The position numbers were made by a program, and so were the translations under genes. From assembly GCF_042651565.1 (NCBI RefSeq), contig NZ_JBHSDF010000003.1: 64,000 nucleotides of DNA; one strand, written 5' to 3'. The notes under the pieces were generated by a model. It was not told the origin of the DNA and ran no database searches. It saw nothing but the letters and a program-made list of their open reading frames with translations. This DNA comes from Salinispirillum marinum (GTDB taxonomy: Bacteria > Pseudomonadota > Gammaproteobacteria > Pseudomonadales > Natronospirillaceae). Positions 1-8,384 of this stretch are shown here, piece by piece. Position 1 is the first letter of the stretch; each line of letters opens with the position of its first letter.

Positions 1-1
1 T

Positions 2-2020
2 ATTCCTGGCCCGGTGCGCAAATTCTTTACCGTATTGGTGAATGGCCGCAGCACCTTTGTGGAAGTTAACGCACCGGTTTCACTGCGTGCCTTGTTAGAC
101 GACACCCAAGATGCCCCCCGCTTTACCCGCAAAGTGCAGCGCGTATTACGCGTCCACTTTAACCGCGTGCGCTTGGGTGTCTTGGGCCCGGACTTGTCGC
201 ACCGTCGTACCATGATGACGCAAATCCTTAACTCGGCACCGGTGCGCGAAGCCGTGGCGCACCATACCCGGACACAGAAAACCACACCCGATAAATCGCG
301 TCAGGTGGCTACGCAATACCTGGAAGAAATCATGGCGGATATCTCCTATTCCACCGTCCGCATTCTGGATATTTTCTTATCGCGGCTCTGGAACAAAATC
401 TATAACGGCATTCGCATCAATAACATTGCCGTGGTGAAAGAGGCTGCCCAACACAGTTCGGTTATTTATGTACCTTGCCATCGCTCGCACATCGATTACT
501 TGTTGCTGTCATACAGTCTGCATTCACAGGGGGTGCCGATTCCCCATATTGCCGCCGGGAAAAACCTCAACATGCCCATCGTCGGGCCTATTCTCCGCAG
601 GGGCGGTGCATTTTTTATGCGCCGTACTTTTGGTGGCGACAAGCTCTATACCGCTGTATTTAACGAATATCTGCATTTGATGTTCACGCGCGGCAACGCA
701 GTGGAATATTTTGTGGAAGGCGGACGCTCCCGTACAGGTCGCACCCTCGAACCCAAAGCAGGCATGTTGGGGATGACAGTTAAAAGCTACTTGCGTGATC
801 CTAGCCTACCGATGACCTTCATTCCTGTTTATATTGGTTACGAGAAGGTGTTTGAAGCCAACAGCTATTTGAAAGAACTGCGCGGCAAGGAAAAGAAAAG
901 TGAATCGGTGTTGGATGTACTGGGTACGTTGCGGCGTTTAAAGAACTATGGCGAAGTCAGCCTCAATTTTGGTTCGCCCATTGCATTGCATGAAGTGCTT
1001 GACGCACAAGAACCCGATTGGCGGACACACGACATAACCAAAGATACCCGACCGAATTGGCTCGGGCCGGTTATTCAAACCCTGAGTGATGAAGTGGCCT
1101 TCCGGATAAACCAAGCCGCCGCGATCAACCCCATTAATTTGATCGGCACGGTGTTGTTGGCCAGCTCCAACCGCGCCCTAGACGAACACGCCATTGCCCA
1201 ACAAGCGCAGTTCTATATCAACTTGTTGCACTCGGCACCCTACAGTACCACCATGACCTACCCAGATGGCAAACCCAGCGATTGGTTAGCACACGCCGTA
1301 AAAATGAAAATGGTGCAGCGCATAGAGCACCCCATGGGTGACCTATACAATCTGAACGATCATCAAGCGGTATTGATGACCTATTATCGCAACAACATTA
1401 TTCACCTATTAGCACTGCCCGCATTGCTCTGCTGTGGTCTGCAAATTCATGGCACGGCAAAAACACGCGAAAGTTTAATGCGCCACCTGGTGTTGATATA
1501 CAGCTATGTGCGCAATGAGCTGTTTATTCATTGGGATACGGAACAAGCGGTTGCTATGGCAGAGCGCTATCTGGATGTACTGATCGAAAACGGCCTAATC
1601 GTTGCGCAGGGCGACAAACTGACACCCAGTTCGAAGCCGAACGAAGCGGTGCAATTTATTGCCCTGGCGCGTCTGATGCAGCCCACGCTTGAACGTTATT
1701 ATCTAACGCTCTCTGTCTTACAAGCAGCGGGACAGCACGACCTGACCGTGTCAGAGCTTGAAACCAAGGCGCAGCAATTGGCGCAACGCATGTCGATTCT
1801 CAACGGCCTAAACGCCCCGGAGTTTTTTGATAAAACCTTGTTCAAGCGATTTTTATCAACTTTAAAACAAAAAGCTGTGATCAAAACCGATGAACAACAG
1901 CGTATAGGATTTGATGAGCGAGTGCCTGAAGCGGTTATCGCAGCGGAATCTTTATTGGACGCTGAATTGATACGCAACGTCCGCTGGTTGATGGATACAC
2001 CAGAGCAACCGCCCCAATGA
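2..2020 (+). CDS. plsB: Glycerol-3-phosphate O-acyltransferase PlsB, 5' end outside window
   Basis: PlsB transfers an acyl group from acyl-ACP or acyl-CoA to position 1 of glycerol-3-phosphate, the first step of phospholipid synthesis at the inner membrane. The frame is open from base 2, so the gene starts upstream; roughly the first 150 residues of a family that is usually about 800 long are missing. All four acyltransferase blocks are visible: HRSHID (H and D of the HX4D motif, coding bases about 479-496), GGAFFMRR, FVEGGRSRTGR and FIPVYIGY. The C-terminal part, including NAPEFFDKTLF, also matches the E. coli family as I remember it. A GTG at base 14 would be only an internal valine. lipA follows after 48 bases on the same strand. 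Identification is secure. Confidence 0.95.
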   Translation: MPGPVRKFFTVLVNGRSTFVEVNAPVSLRALLDDTQDAPRFTRKVQRVLRVHFNRVRLGVLGPDLSHRRTMMTQILNSAPVREAVAHHTRTQKTTPDKSRQVATQYLEEIMADISYSTVRILDIFLSRLWNKIYNGIRINNIAVVKEAAQHSSVIYVPCHRSHIDYLLLSYSLHSQGVPIPHIAAGKNLNMPIVGPILRRGGAFFMRRTFGGDKLYTAVFNEYLHLMFTRGNAVEYFVEGGRSRTGRTLEPKAGMLGMTVKSYLRDPSLPMTFIPVYIGYEKVFEANSYLKELRGKEKKSESVLDVLGTLRRLKNYGEVSLNFGSPIALHEVLDAQEPDWRTHDITKDTRPNWLGPVIQTLSDEVAFRINQAAAINPINLIGTVLLASSNRALDEHAIAQQAQFYINLLHSAPYSTTMTYPDGKPSDWLAHAVKMKMVQRIEHPMGDLYNLNDHQAVLMTYYRNNIIHLLALPALLCCGLQIHGTAKTRESLMRHLVLIYSYVRNELFIHWDTEQAVAMAERYLDVLIENGLIVAQGDKLTPSSKPNEAVQFIALARLMQPTLERYYLTLSVLQAAGQHDLTVSELETKAQQLAQRMSILNGLNAPEFFDKTLFKRFLSTLKQKAVIKTDEQQRIGFDERVPEAVIAAESLLDAELIRNVRWLMDTPEQPPQ

Positions 2021-2068
2021 ATATGTTACACTCCCCCACCCCACCGACAGTAGCGAGCATGTCTTTTG

Positions 2069-3112
2069 ATGAGTGACGGTAAACAGCGCATCTCCAGTGG
2101 TCACAAATTTCGTAACGCCCAAGGCATTGCAGCCATTAAAGACGGCGTTAAAAAGTCGCATTCAGCCGAAGCCGATACGCTGGGCCGGAAACCTTCTTGG
2201 CTGCGCGCCAAAATGCCCGGTGGCGAGCGTTTTGAAGCCGTGCGGCGTAACGTGAAAGAACACAAACTGAGCACCGTATGCCAGGAATCGCATTGCCCGA
2301 ACATGGGTGAATGCTGGAGCAATGGCACCGCAACCATTATGGTCATGGGGTCCGTTTGTACACGGGCGTGCAAATTTTGTGCGGTCGATACCGGTAATCC
2401 TAAGGGTTGGCTCGACCACGATGAGCCCGAGAACACAGCGAAATCTGTCGAGTTAATGGGCCTGCGTTATATCGTGTTAACGTCGGTAGACCGTGACGAT
2501 TTGCCCGACGGTGGTGCAAGCCATTACGCAGCCTGCGTGTCTGCCATCAAAGCACGCACGCCAGAGGTGGTGGTAGAAGCCCTGACGCCGGACTTTGACG
2601 GCGTAGAAGCGCACATTGAACGCGTGGTAGATTCCGGCTTAGAAGTGTTTGCCCAAAACGTGGAAACGGTACGCCGGTTGACGCATCCAGTGCGCGATAT
2701 CCGGGCGGGTTACGATAAAACGCTGAAGGTCTTGGCGCATGCGAAAAAGCATCGACCGGACATCATCACCAAAACCAGCATCATGGTGGGCTTGGGTGAA
2801 ACCGACGAGGAGATCTTTCAGACCTTCGATGATTTGCGAGCCATCGGTGTTGATATTGTCACCTTGGGTCAGTATTTACGTCCCACGAAAAACCATTTGG
2901 CGGTACAGCGTTGGGTAACGCCGGAAGAGTTTGCCTACTATCGTGAAGTCGGTTTAGCGAAGGGTTTTATGGAAGTGCCGTCTGGCCCGATGGTACGTTC
3001 GAGCTACCGGGCAGATCGGGTATTCGAGAAGAACAACTTGGGCTTGGCAACTCCAGCTGATGTGCCGGTAACTGTTGATCCAAGTCTGATCCCAACGGTT
3101 CAGGTGTTATAG
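2069..3112 (+). CDS. lipA: Lipoyl synthase LipA
   Basis: Radical-SAM enzyme that inserts two sulfur atoms into protein-bound octanoyl groups, giving the lipoyl cofactor of 2-oxoacid dehydrogenases and of GcvH (also in this window). The auxiliary cluster cysteines are C71, C76 and C82 (CQESHCPNMGEC) and the radical-SAM cysteines are C97, C101 and C104 (CTRACKFC). The C-terminal GPMVRSSYRAD segment carries the conserved serine region of the family. I chose the ATG at 2069; a TTG one codon upstream is the alternative. The protein is 347 residues, slightly longer than E. coli LipA because of an N-terminal extension. It converges on lipB, which makes the octanoylated substrate; a structured repeat lies between the two genes. 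Confidence 0.96.
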   Translation: MSDGKQRISSGHKFRNAQGIAAIKDGVKKSHSAEADTLGRKPSWLRAKMPGGERFEAVRRNVKEHKLSTVCQESHCPNMGECWSNGTATIMVMGSVCTRACKFCAVDTGNPKGWLDHDEPENTAKSVELMGLRYIVLTSVDRDDLPDGGASHYAACVSAIKARTPEVVVEALTPDFDGVEAHIERVVDSGLEVFAQNVETVRRLTHPVRDIRAGYDKTLKVLAHAKKHRPDIITKTSIMVGLGETDEEIFQTFDDLRAIGVDIVTLGQYLRPTKNHLAVQRWVTPEEFAYYREVGLAKGFMEVPSGPMVRSSYRADRVFEKNNLGLATPADVPVTVDPSLIPTVQVL

Positions 3113-3187
3113 TTCTACTGATACATGACGCTTAACGGTCCGATCATGCTTGGCCCCTACTCTATTAGCGGCTGCCCTGTCGCGCCG

Positions 3188-3260
3188 ATGGGCGTAGGGC
3201 GTGTGCCTCAAGGCGCGACTCCCGGCCTGCCGTGGAGCGCCGGTGGCACACCCCGAAAGC
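3188..3260. repeat. 73-base nested hairpin repeat, copy 1
   Basis: This sits between the convergent lipA and lipB genes. A second copy lies in inverted orientation at 62218-62290, identical at 70 of 73 bases. The arms nest: GTGTGCC (3201-3207) with GGCACAC (3245-3251), GGCGC (3212-3216) with GCGCC (3237-3241), and CGGC (3223-3226) with GCCG (3229-3232). No T tract follows directly, so it is not a textbook intrinsic terminator, but its place between two gene ends suits a REP-like or transcript-stabilising element. The rest of the 165-base lipA-lipB gap shows nothing recognisable. Confidence 0.8.
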
Positions 3261-3277
3261 ACAACGGCCGCCGATAC

Positions 3278-3901
3278 CTAGCCCAATCGACGCAAGAAAA
3301 CTGACAGCCAGCGCTCTGCAACGTCATCGACGGACACGGGCGTGGTGGTTAAATCTTTTATCTGCGTCATCCGCATACCCGCATATCCGCATGGATTAAT
3401 GCGCAAGAAGGGTGACAAATCCATATCCACATTCAACGCCAAGCCATGATAAGCCCGCCCTTTCTTAATGCGTAGGCCGAGCGACGCTATTTTGTCGCCT
3501 TGCACATAGACACCCGGCGCATCCGGTTTCGCGTAGGCTTCAATGTCATAGGACGCGAGCACCTCAATGATGGAGTTTTCGAGGTGGTTAACGAGATCAC
3601 GGACACCCATGCCTCGCCGCTTAACGTCAATCAAGGTATAGGCCACGAATTGCCCTGGCCCGTGGTAGGTCACCTGCCCACCCCGGTCAACCTGCACTAC
3701 TGGAATATCGCCCGGCGCGAGTAAGTGCTCCGCCTTTCCCGCCTGACCTTGCGTGAATACAGGCGCGTGTTCGAGCAGCCAGAGTTCATCTGGCGTGCTT
3801 TCATCACGCTGCAAAGTAAAATCACGCATGCGCTCTAACGTGGTCGGGTAATCCACCTGACCTAATCGTTGCACTACAGGCACTGGCAGCGCTACTGTCA
3901 T
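3278..3901 (-). CDS. lipB: Octanoyltransferase LipB
   Basis: Moves the octanoyl group from ACP to the lipoyl domains of target enzymes, forming a thioester with its catalytic cysteine. At 207 residues it has family length. The signature DRGGQVTYHGPGQ (residues 72-84), catalytic lysine K137 in GDKIASLGLR and nucleophile C171 in NPCGYAGM are all present. Its ATG overlaps the ybeD stop by one base (TAATG), so translation is probably coupled to ybeD. It is the last gene of the proA-to-lipB block and faces lipA across the repeat at 3188-3260. Confidence 0.96.
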   Translation of the reverse strand: MTVALPVPVVQRLGQVDYPTTLERMRDFTLQRDESTPDELWLLEHAPVFTQGQAGKAEHLLAPGDIPVVQVDRGGQVTYHGPGQFVAYTLIDVKRRGMGVRDLVNHLENSIIEVLASYDIEAYAKPDAPGVYVQGDKIASLGLRIKKGRAYHGLALNVDMDLSPFLRINPCGYAGMRMTQIKDLTTTPVSVDDVAERWLSVFLRRLG

Positions 3902-4173
3902 TAGATGACCATTTTTACCGAGGGCAACTTGCGCAATGCTACGTTCAAGTCACTCAGTTGTTGTTCGCTTTCTGCGGTAATCGGTATCGTTAACGCGACG
4001 AACCGGTCATTCTTGCTGGGCATTTCACGAATGCGCGTGGTGGAATGCTCGATGCCTAAACCGGCTAATACGGAAAAAACATCGTTTTTGAAGGATTCAC
4101 CTTGGTCGCCAACGACCTTGACCGGGTAGTTGGCGCACGGAAATACGATTTTTGGGGCTTCAGGTTGGCTCAT
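3901..4173 (-). CDS. ybeD: YbeD family (DUF493) small protein
   Basis: Small ACT-like fold protein of the YbeD/DUF493 family, found almost always between dacA and lipB; its biochemical role is not established. The 90-residue protein begins MSQPEAPKIVFPC and has the family pattern of an FPxxYPVKVVG strand near the N-terminus and a C-terminal LRKLPSVKMVI strand. I prefer the ATG at 4173, preceded by a GAG-containing ribosome site; an in-frame TTG at 4185, overlapping the dacA stop, would add four residues. The lipB start overlaps its stop codon. Confidence 0.85.
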   Translation of the reverse strand: MSQPEAPKIVFPCANYPVKVVGDQGESFKNDVFSVLAGLGIEHSTTRIREMPSKNDRFVALTIPITAESEQQLSDLNVALRKLPSVKMVI

Positions 4174-4181
4174 AACGTCAC

Positions 4182-5342
4182 TCAACTAAAAATACCAATG
4201 AAAAACAGAGTGATGTAATCCCAAATACGCTTGAAGAAACCACCACGTTCCACATCTTGCAACGCTATCAGCTCACGGACGGCTAACACCTCTTCACCTT
4301 GCAGAACGCGCAATTCGCCCAGCACTTGGCCAGTACGTACCGGCGCTTCCAACTGGGAATCGACTTCCAATACGGTACGGACCGAGTTTGCTGAGCCCTT
4401 CGGCACGGTGACGTAAAGGTCTTCAGCAATACCCAAGGCGACTTCATCGACCTCGCCACCCCAAATTCTCCCGGCGTGCAGAGAGGTTGCCGCATCCTGA
4501 ACCTTGCTCGATTCAAAATAGCGGAACCCATAGGACAGCAGCTTTTGGGTTTCCTGAATACGCGCCGCGTTGCTCGATGTACCCATCACCACCGTAATCA
4601 GACGCATACCTTCTTCAACAGCGGACGCCACCAAACAATATCCGGCTTCTTCGGTATGTCCCGTTTTTAAACCGTCGACGGACGGATTCTGCCACAGCAG
4701 CGTATTGCGGTTCGGTTGGGTAATCCCAGAGAAGGTAAATTCACGCTCACTGTACCACTGATAATACTGTGGATGATCCAACGCCTTATGCGTGGCCAAT
4801 ATGGCCATATCGCGCGCCGTCGAGTAATGGTTGTTTGCAGGCAGGCCTGTGGCATTGACAAAATTAGTATTGCTTAAACCCATGCGTTGCGCGTATTGGT
4901 TCATCACGGTGGCAAAATTATCTTCACTGCCCGCCAAGTGTTCGGCCAAGGCGATAGAAGCATCATTGCCCGACTGAATGACAATGCCCCGCATCAGGTC
5001 TTCAACCGCGACATCGGTATCCACCAAAACAAAGGTTTTAGATCCACCGGTACGCCAGGCTTTTTCGCTGATACGCACTTGGTCGGTGAGCTGCAAACGA
5101 CCGGCGGCCAGTTCGGTTTCAGCGATGTAGGCCGTCATCATTTTGGTTAAGCTCGCAGGCGGTAAACGTTCATCGGCATTATGTTCTACCAACACCCGGC
5201 CACTGAATGCATCAATCATAATGTAGGAGCTGGCGGCCACCATGGGCGGCGCAGGAACGATCAAAGGACTGGTTTGGGCATGCACAAAACCCGCGCCGGA
5301 CAGACATAACACCAATAATGCAGAAAAAATTTGTTTCATCAT
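4182..5342 (-). CDS. dacA: D-alanyl-D-alanine carboxypeptidase DacA (PBP5/6 type)
   Basis: Periplasmic penicillin-binding protein that trims the terminal D-alanine from pentapeptide stems. It has a signal peptide (about residues 1-22, ending FVHA). The serine-peptidase motifs are S64-L-T-K67, S124-G-N126 and K226-T-G228. After the catalytic domain comes a beta-rich PBP5 C-terminal domain and a final amphipathic helix (GGFFKRIWDYITLFFIGIF) that anchors the protein to the outer face of the inner membrane. It is 386 residues, normal for the family. Two ATG codons are adjacent at the start and no strong ribosome site is seen. It lies 95 bases downstream of rlpA; that gap holds nothing I recognise. 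Confidence 0.96.
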   Translation of the reverse strand: MMKQIFSALLVLCLSGAGFVHAQTSPLIVPAPPMVAASSYIMIDAFSGRVLVEHNADERLPPASLTKMMTAYIAETELAAGRLQLTDQVRISEKAWRTGGSKTFVLVDTDVAVEDLMRGIVIQSGNDASIALAEHLAGSEDNFATVMNQYAQRMGLSNTNFVNATGLPANNHYSTARDMAILATHKALDHPQYYQWYSEREFTFSGITQPNRNTLLWQNPSVDGLKTGHTEEAGYCLVASAVEEGMRLITVVMGTSSNAARIQETQKLLSYGFRYFESSKVQDAATSLHAGRIWGGEVDEVALGIAEDLYVTVPKGSANSVRTVLEVDSQLEAPVRTGQVLGELRVLQGEEVLAVRELIALQDVERGGFFKRIWDYITLFFIGIFS

Positions 5343-5437
5343 AACTATGAATTTTGACCTGATTGATCCTGTGCCGGAGCACGAAATGGTGACGTATTTT
5401 AACAGCCTGAACAGAGATTACAGCAGGCCGAACGCTG

Positions 5438-6271
5438 TTAGCGTTGGAATAATAGCGGCTTATCGTTTCCTTTACTTTGCCAGTCGCGTTGAAGCTGCTC
5501 AGCCTGTGCCATGGTGAGTGGTCCCATGCGGACGCGGAAAACACCGCTTTCCTGCTCGACACGGGCATTTTGACCCAATTCAGCCTGAATCTGCCGACTG
5601 AGAGCCGTGGCACCCCGTTCTTGCTGGAAAGCACCAAACTGCAACCAGTAGCGGCCGGGATTCTCTTGCACGGACGCATGCTCGCTGCGTGCTAACGCTT
5701 CCACGCGCACTCGTGCTACCCCTTGGTCTGCAAATCCTAACCGAACGGCAGCCGCATAGGACAAATCAATAATTCGATCACCATGGAAAGGCCCACGATC
5801 ATTCACCCGCACGATGGTTTGTCGTCCGTTGGCTAAATTGGTTACCCGAACATAGGTCGGCAGCGGCAAGCGCGTATGGGCCGCTGAGAGCTGGTACATG
5901 TCATAAATTTCACCGTTGGACGTGGTATGCCCGTGAAATTTTTCACCGTACCAGGAGGCTTCGCCTTCTTCGCGATACCCTTCTGCTGACGGCATCACCC
6001 GATAACGCACGCCGCCGATGGTATAGTCCGAATTGCCGCCGCGTGACGGTGGTTCATACACGGGCACCACATCCGGCACATCGGCTTCGGTCAAGGTTCG
6101 CGAGGGGCGCCTGTCCTGTGCAATAGAATACCGTCCCCCCGCCGTATCGCCACCAATCCTTTGTGTTTGGGTAGGTTGACGATACTGCTGATCGATGGAG
6201 GAGTATTGCCCGGCACAGCCGACCAGCAAAAAAGCCGTAATACTGCTGATACCCCAAGCCAGCGCACGCAT
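5438..6271 (-). CDS. rlpA: Septal lytic transglycosylase / SPOR lipoprotein RlpA
   Basis: Outer-membrane lipoprotein of 277 residues. In Pseudomonas, RlpA cleaves glycan strands lacking peptide stems at the division site. The N-terminus ends in lipobox LVGC (C19). A double-psi beta-barrel follows, with ASWYGEKFHGHTTSNGE, the histidine in AAHTRLPLPTYVRV and the aspartate in VNDRGPF; these correspond to the active-site region of the lytic family. The C-terminal SPOR domain (YWLQFGAFQQERGA onward) binds denuded septal glycan. It starts four bases after the mltB stop, so the two glycan-cleaving enzymes are almost certainly co-expressed. Confidence 0.94.
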   Translation of the reverse strand: MRALAWGISSITAFLLVGCAGQYSSIDQQYRQPTQTQRIGGDTAGGRYSIAQDRRPSRTLTEADVPDVVPVYEPPSRGGNSDYTIGGVRYRVMPSAEGYREEGEASWYGEKFHGHTTSNGEIYDMYQLSAAHTRLPLPTYVRVTNLANGRQTIVRVNDRGPFHGDRIIDLSYAAAVRLGFADQGVARVRVEALARSEHASVQENPGRYWLQFGAFQQERGATALSRQIQAELGQNARVEQESGVFRVRMGPLTMAQAEQLQRDWQSKGNDKPLLFQR

Positions 6272-6275
6272 AGAA

Positions 6276-7241
6276 TCAGAACTCCAAACTTAATTGATGT
6301 ACGGCCATCGCATAACTGAGACTGCGATTGTAACGGCTGATCACATATAAATTATTAAAGCCATACCAGAATTCAGCTCCCTGTTCACCGTCCAAACGAA
6401 ACGTCGACACGGCGCGATCATCGGCCACAGGATGGATGGGAGACCAACCGTGGTCGGCGGTTTCCGCAATGGTTGAGTGAGGCTGCAAACGTGTATTGGC
6501 AACAATGGATTCAAAGGAATCGCCCACCACACGGGCCCGCATGGCAACCGGGCCATTCGGTTCCCACCGATGCTCCGCCAGATAGTTTGCCACACTGCCG
6601 ATGGCATCGACGGGGTTATCCCAAATGTCACGTTTACCGTCTTGGCTGAAATCAATCGCGTAGGCCAGATAACTGGACGGCATAAACTGCGGCACACCCA
6701 TCGCACCGGCATAGGAGCCGCGCAGAACCAATGGATCAATTTGCTCTTCATAAGCGATGCGGAATAATGCCCGCAACTCGCGATAAAAGTAGTCGTTGCG
6801 ACGGTCATCACTGAACGCCAACGTGCCAAGCGCATCCACCACCCGGTCGCGGCCGGTTATGCGACCATAGCGCGTTTCAATGCCGATGATCGCCACAACG
6901 ACGCGTGGATCTACCCCTAGTTCAGACTCTACACGCGCTAACGTATCCGCATGCTCGGCCATAAATTCACGACCTTGACGAATGGTAGACTCGGCCACAA
7001 ATAACGGCCGGTATTCACGGTACGTCGATGTTTGTTCACGCGGCGCAGCTATTCGCGTGGTGGTGGATTCTAAGTAATTGCCTTGGCTCAGCCAATACCG
7101 GACTTGTTCCGGGTCTAACCCGTATTCAACCAACTCATCTATGAGTGTTTCCGCCCGCGGGTCATTGAGAAACCCGGTGTTCGCTTGTGTATTAACCGCC
7201 AGGGGAAGCATCGCCATTACCCCAATAATCCACTTTCGCAT
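6276..7241 (-). CDS. mltB: Membrane-bound lytic murein transglycosylase B family
   Basis: Cleaves the MurNAc-GlcNAc bond to leave 1,6-anhydro ends. It is 321 residues with an N-terminal signal peptide ending near NTQA (residue 20). No lipobox cysteine is seen, so it looks like a soluble periplasmic form rather than a lipoprotein. The catalytic glutamate lies in GIETRYGRITG, followed by the family blocks GSYAGAMGVPQFMPSSY and WDNPVDAIGSVANYL. It lies between rodA (10 bases upstream) and rlpA (4 bases downstream). A mltB paralogue elsewhere in the genome could carry the canonical lipoprotein role. Confidence 0.93.
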   Translation of the reverse strand: MRKWIIGVMAMLPLAVNTQANTGFLNDPRAETLIDELVEYGLDPEQVRYWLSQGNYLESTTTRIAAPREQTSTYREYRPLFVAESTIRQGREFMAEHADTLARVESELGVDPRVVVAIIGIETRYGRITGRDRVVDALGTLAFSDDRRNDYFYRELRALFRIAYEEQIDPLVLRGSYAGAMGVPQFMPSSYLAYAIDFSQDGKRDIWDNPVDAIGSVANYLAEHRWEPNGPVAMRARVVGDSFESIVANTRLQPHSTIAETADHGWSPIHPVADDRAVSTFRLDGEQGAEFWYGFNNLYVISRYNRSLSYAMAVHQLSLEF

Positions 7242-7250
7242 ACCTGCCTC

Positions 7251-8384
7251 TTATAATTTTTTGTGAGTTGCGACGGACATAATGATTCCGAACCCCGCCA
7301 TCAAGGTTACGATGGAGGTTCCACCGTAACTGACCAGCGGTAATGGCACACCGACCACGGGCAAAATGCCAGAAACCATACCTACATTTACAAAAACATA
7401 GATGAAAAACACCAGCGTCAAGCCACCGGCGAGTAGCCGACCGTAGGTATCACGCCCGCCGATGGCAATGATCAGGCATCGGCCGGCAATCGCAAGATAC
7501 AGGGCCAACAGCGTCAGCATGCCGAGTAACCCAAATTCTTCTGCGAAAACGGCGACAATGAAATCGGTGTGACTCTCTGGCAAAAAGTCTAATTGTGACT
7601 GCGTACCAGCCATGAAGCCCTTACCATCCCATCCCCCGGAGCCGATCGCGGTTTTCGACTGAATGATGTTCCAGCCTGCACCTAAACGGTCTTGTTCGGG
7701 ATTAAACATCGTTAAGATGCGCCGCTTTTGGTAATCACGCAGCACAAACAACCAAAGCAATGGAAAGGAGGCGGCGGCAGCAATGGCCCCGGAGAGAATG
7801 AGCCACCAGCTCATTCCGGCCAGGAAGATCACAAACACTCCACTGCTGATGATCAAGAGCGACGTGCCAAGATCAGGCTGCTGAAGGATCAGCAGAGTGG
7901 GCACCATAACAATGACGAGGGCGAGCACAATATGCTGGAACTTTGGTGGCAGATCGTGCCGGGCTAAATACCAAGCAACCATGGCCGGTACAGCTAACTT
8001 CATAATTTCAGAGGGCTGGAACGTCATCACGCCCGGGATTCGCAACCAGCGTTGCGCACCGTTCACCGTGACCCCGACAAAAATGACTCCGACCAAGCAC
8101 AGCACCCCAAACAGATAACCCGCCCCACCCCAACGCTGAATCGTTCTGGGGTCAAACTGCGCGACCAAGATCATGACGCCATAAGCCACCAATATGCGAA
8201 CACCTTGACGCTGAATATAGGTCCAGTCCCCGCCGGTTGCGCTGTACAACACCACCAGTCCCATCAATATCATTGCGGTTAGGAGGAGCAACAGGGGCAA
8301 ATCTAAATGCATGCGATACGCAAACGACGCTTGCTTAGACAGATTAAGGGTCGGGATTTGGTGGACGTAGCCCTTAATGTTCAA
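7251..8384 (-). CDS. rodA: Elongasome peptidoglycan glycosyltransferase RodA
   Basis: SEDS-family polytopic membrane protein that polymerises glycan strands with PBP2 during rod elongation. At 377 residues with about ten hydrophobic segments it has family length. Diagnostic stretches are GVMTFQPSEIMKLAVPA, QPDLGTSLLI, FLPESHTDFIVAVFAEEFG and VGVPLPLVSYGGTS. The start I use is TTG at 8384, preceded by GAGGTG at good spacing; it overlaps the end of mrdA by 11 bases. An ATG at 8312 would remove 24 residues but has weaker support. ftsW, its division counterpart, is at 36992-38203. Confidence 0.94.
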   Translation of the reverse strand: MNIKGYVHQIPTLNLSKQASFAYRMHLDLPLLLLLTAMILMGLVVLYSATGGDWTYIQRQGVRILVAYGVMILVAQFDPRTIQRWGGAGYLFGVLCLVGVIFVGVTVNGAQRWLRIPGVMTFQPSEIMKLAVPAMVAWYLARHDLPPKFQHIVLALVIVMVPTLLILQQPDLGTSLLIISSGVFVIFLAGMSWWLILSGAIAAAASFPLLWLFVLRDYQKRRILTMFNPEQDRLGAGWNIIQSKTAIGSGGWDGKGFMAGTQSQLDFLPESHTDFIVAVFAEEFGLLGMLTLLALYLAIAGRCLIIAIGGRDTYGRLLAGGLTLVFFIYVFVNVGMVSGILPVVGVPLPLVSYGGTSIVTLMAGFGIIMSVATHKKL

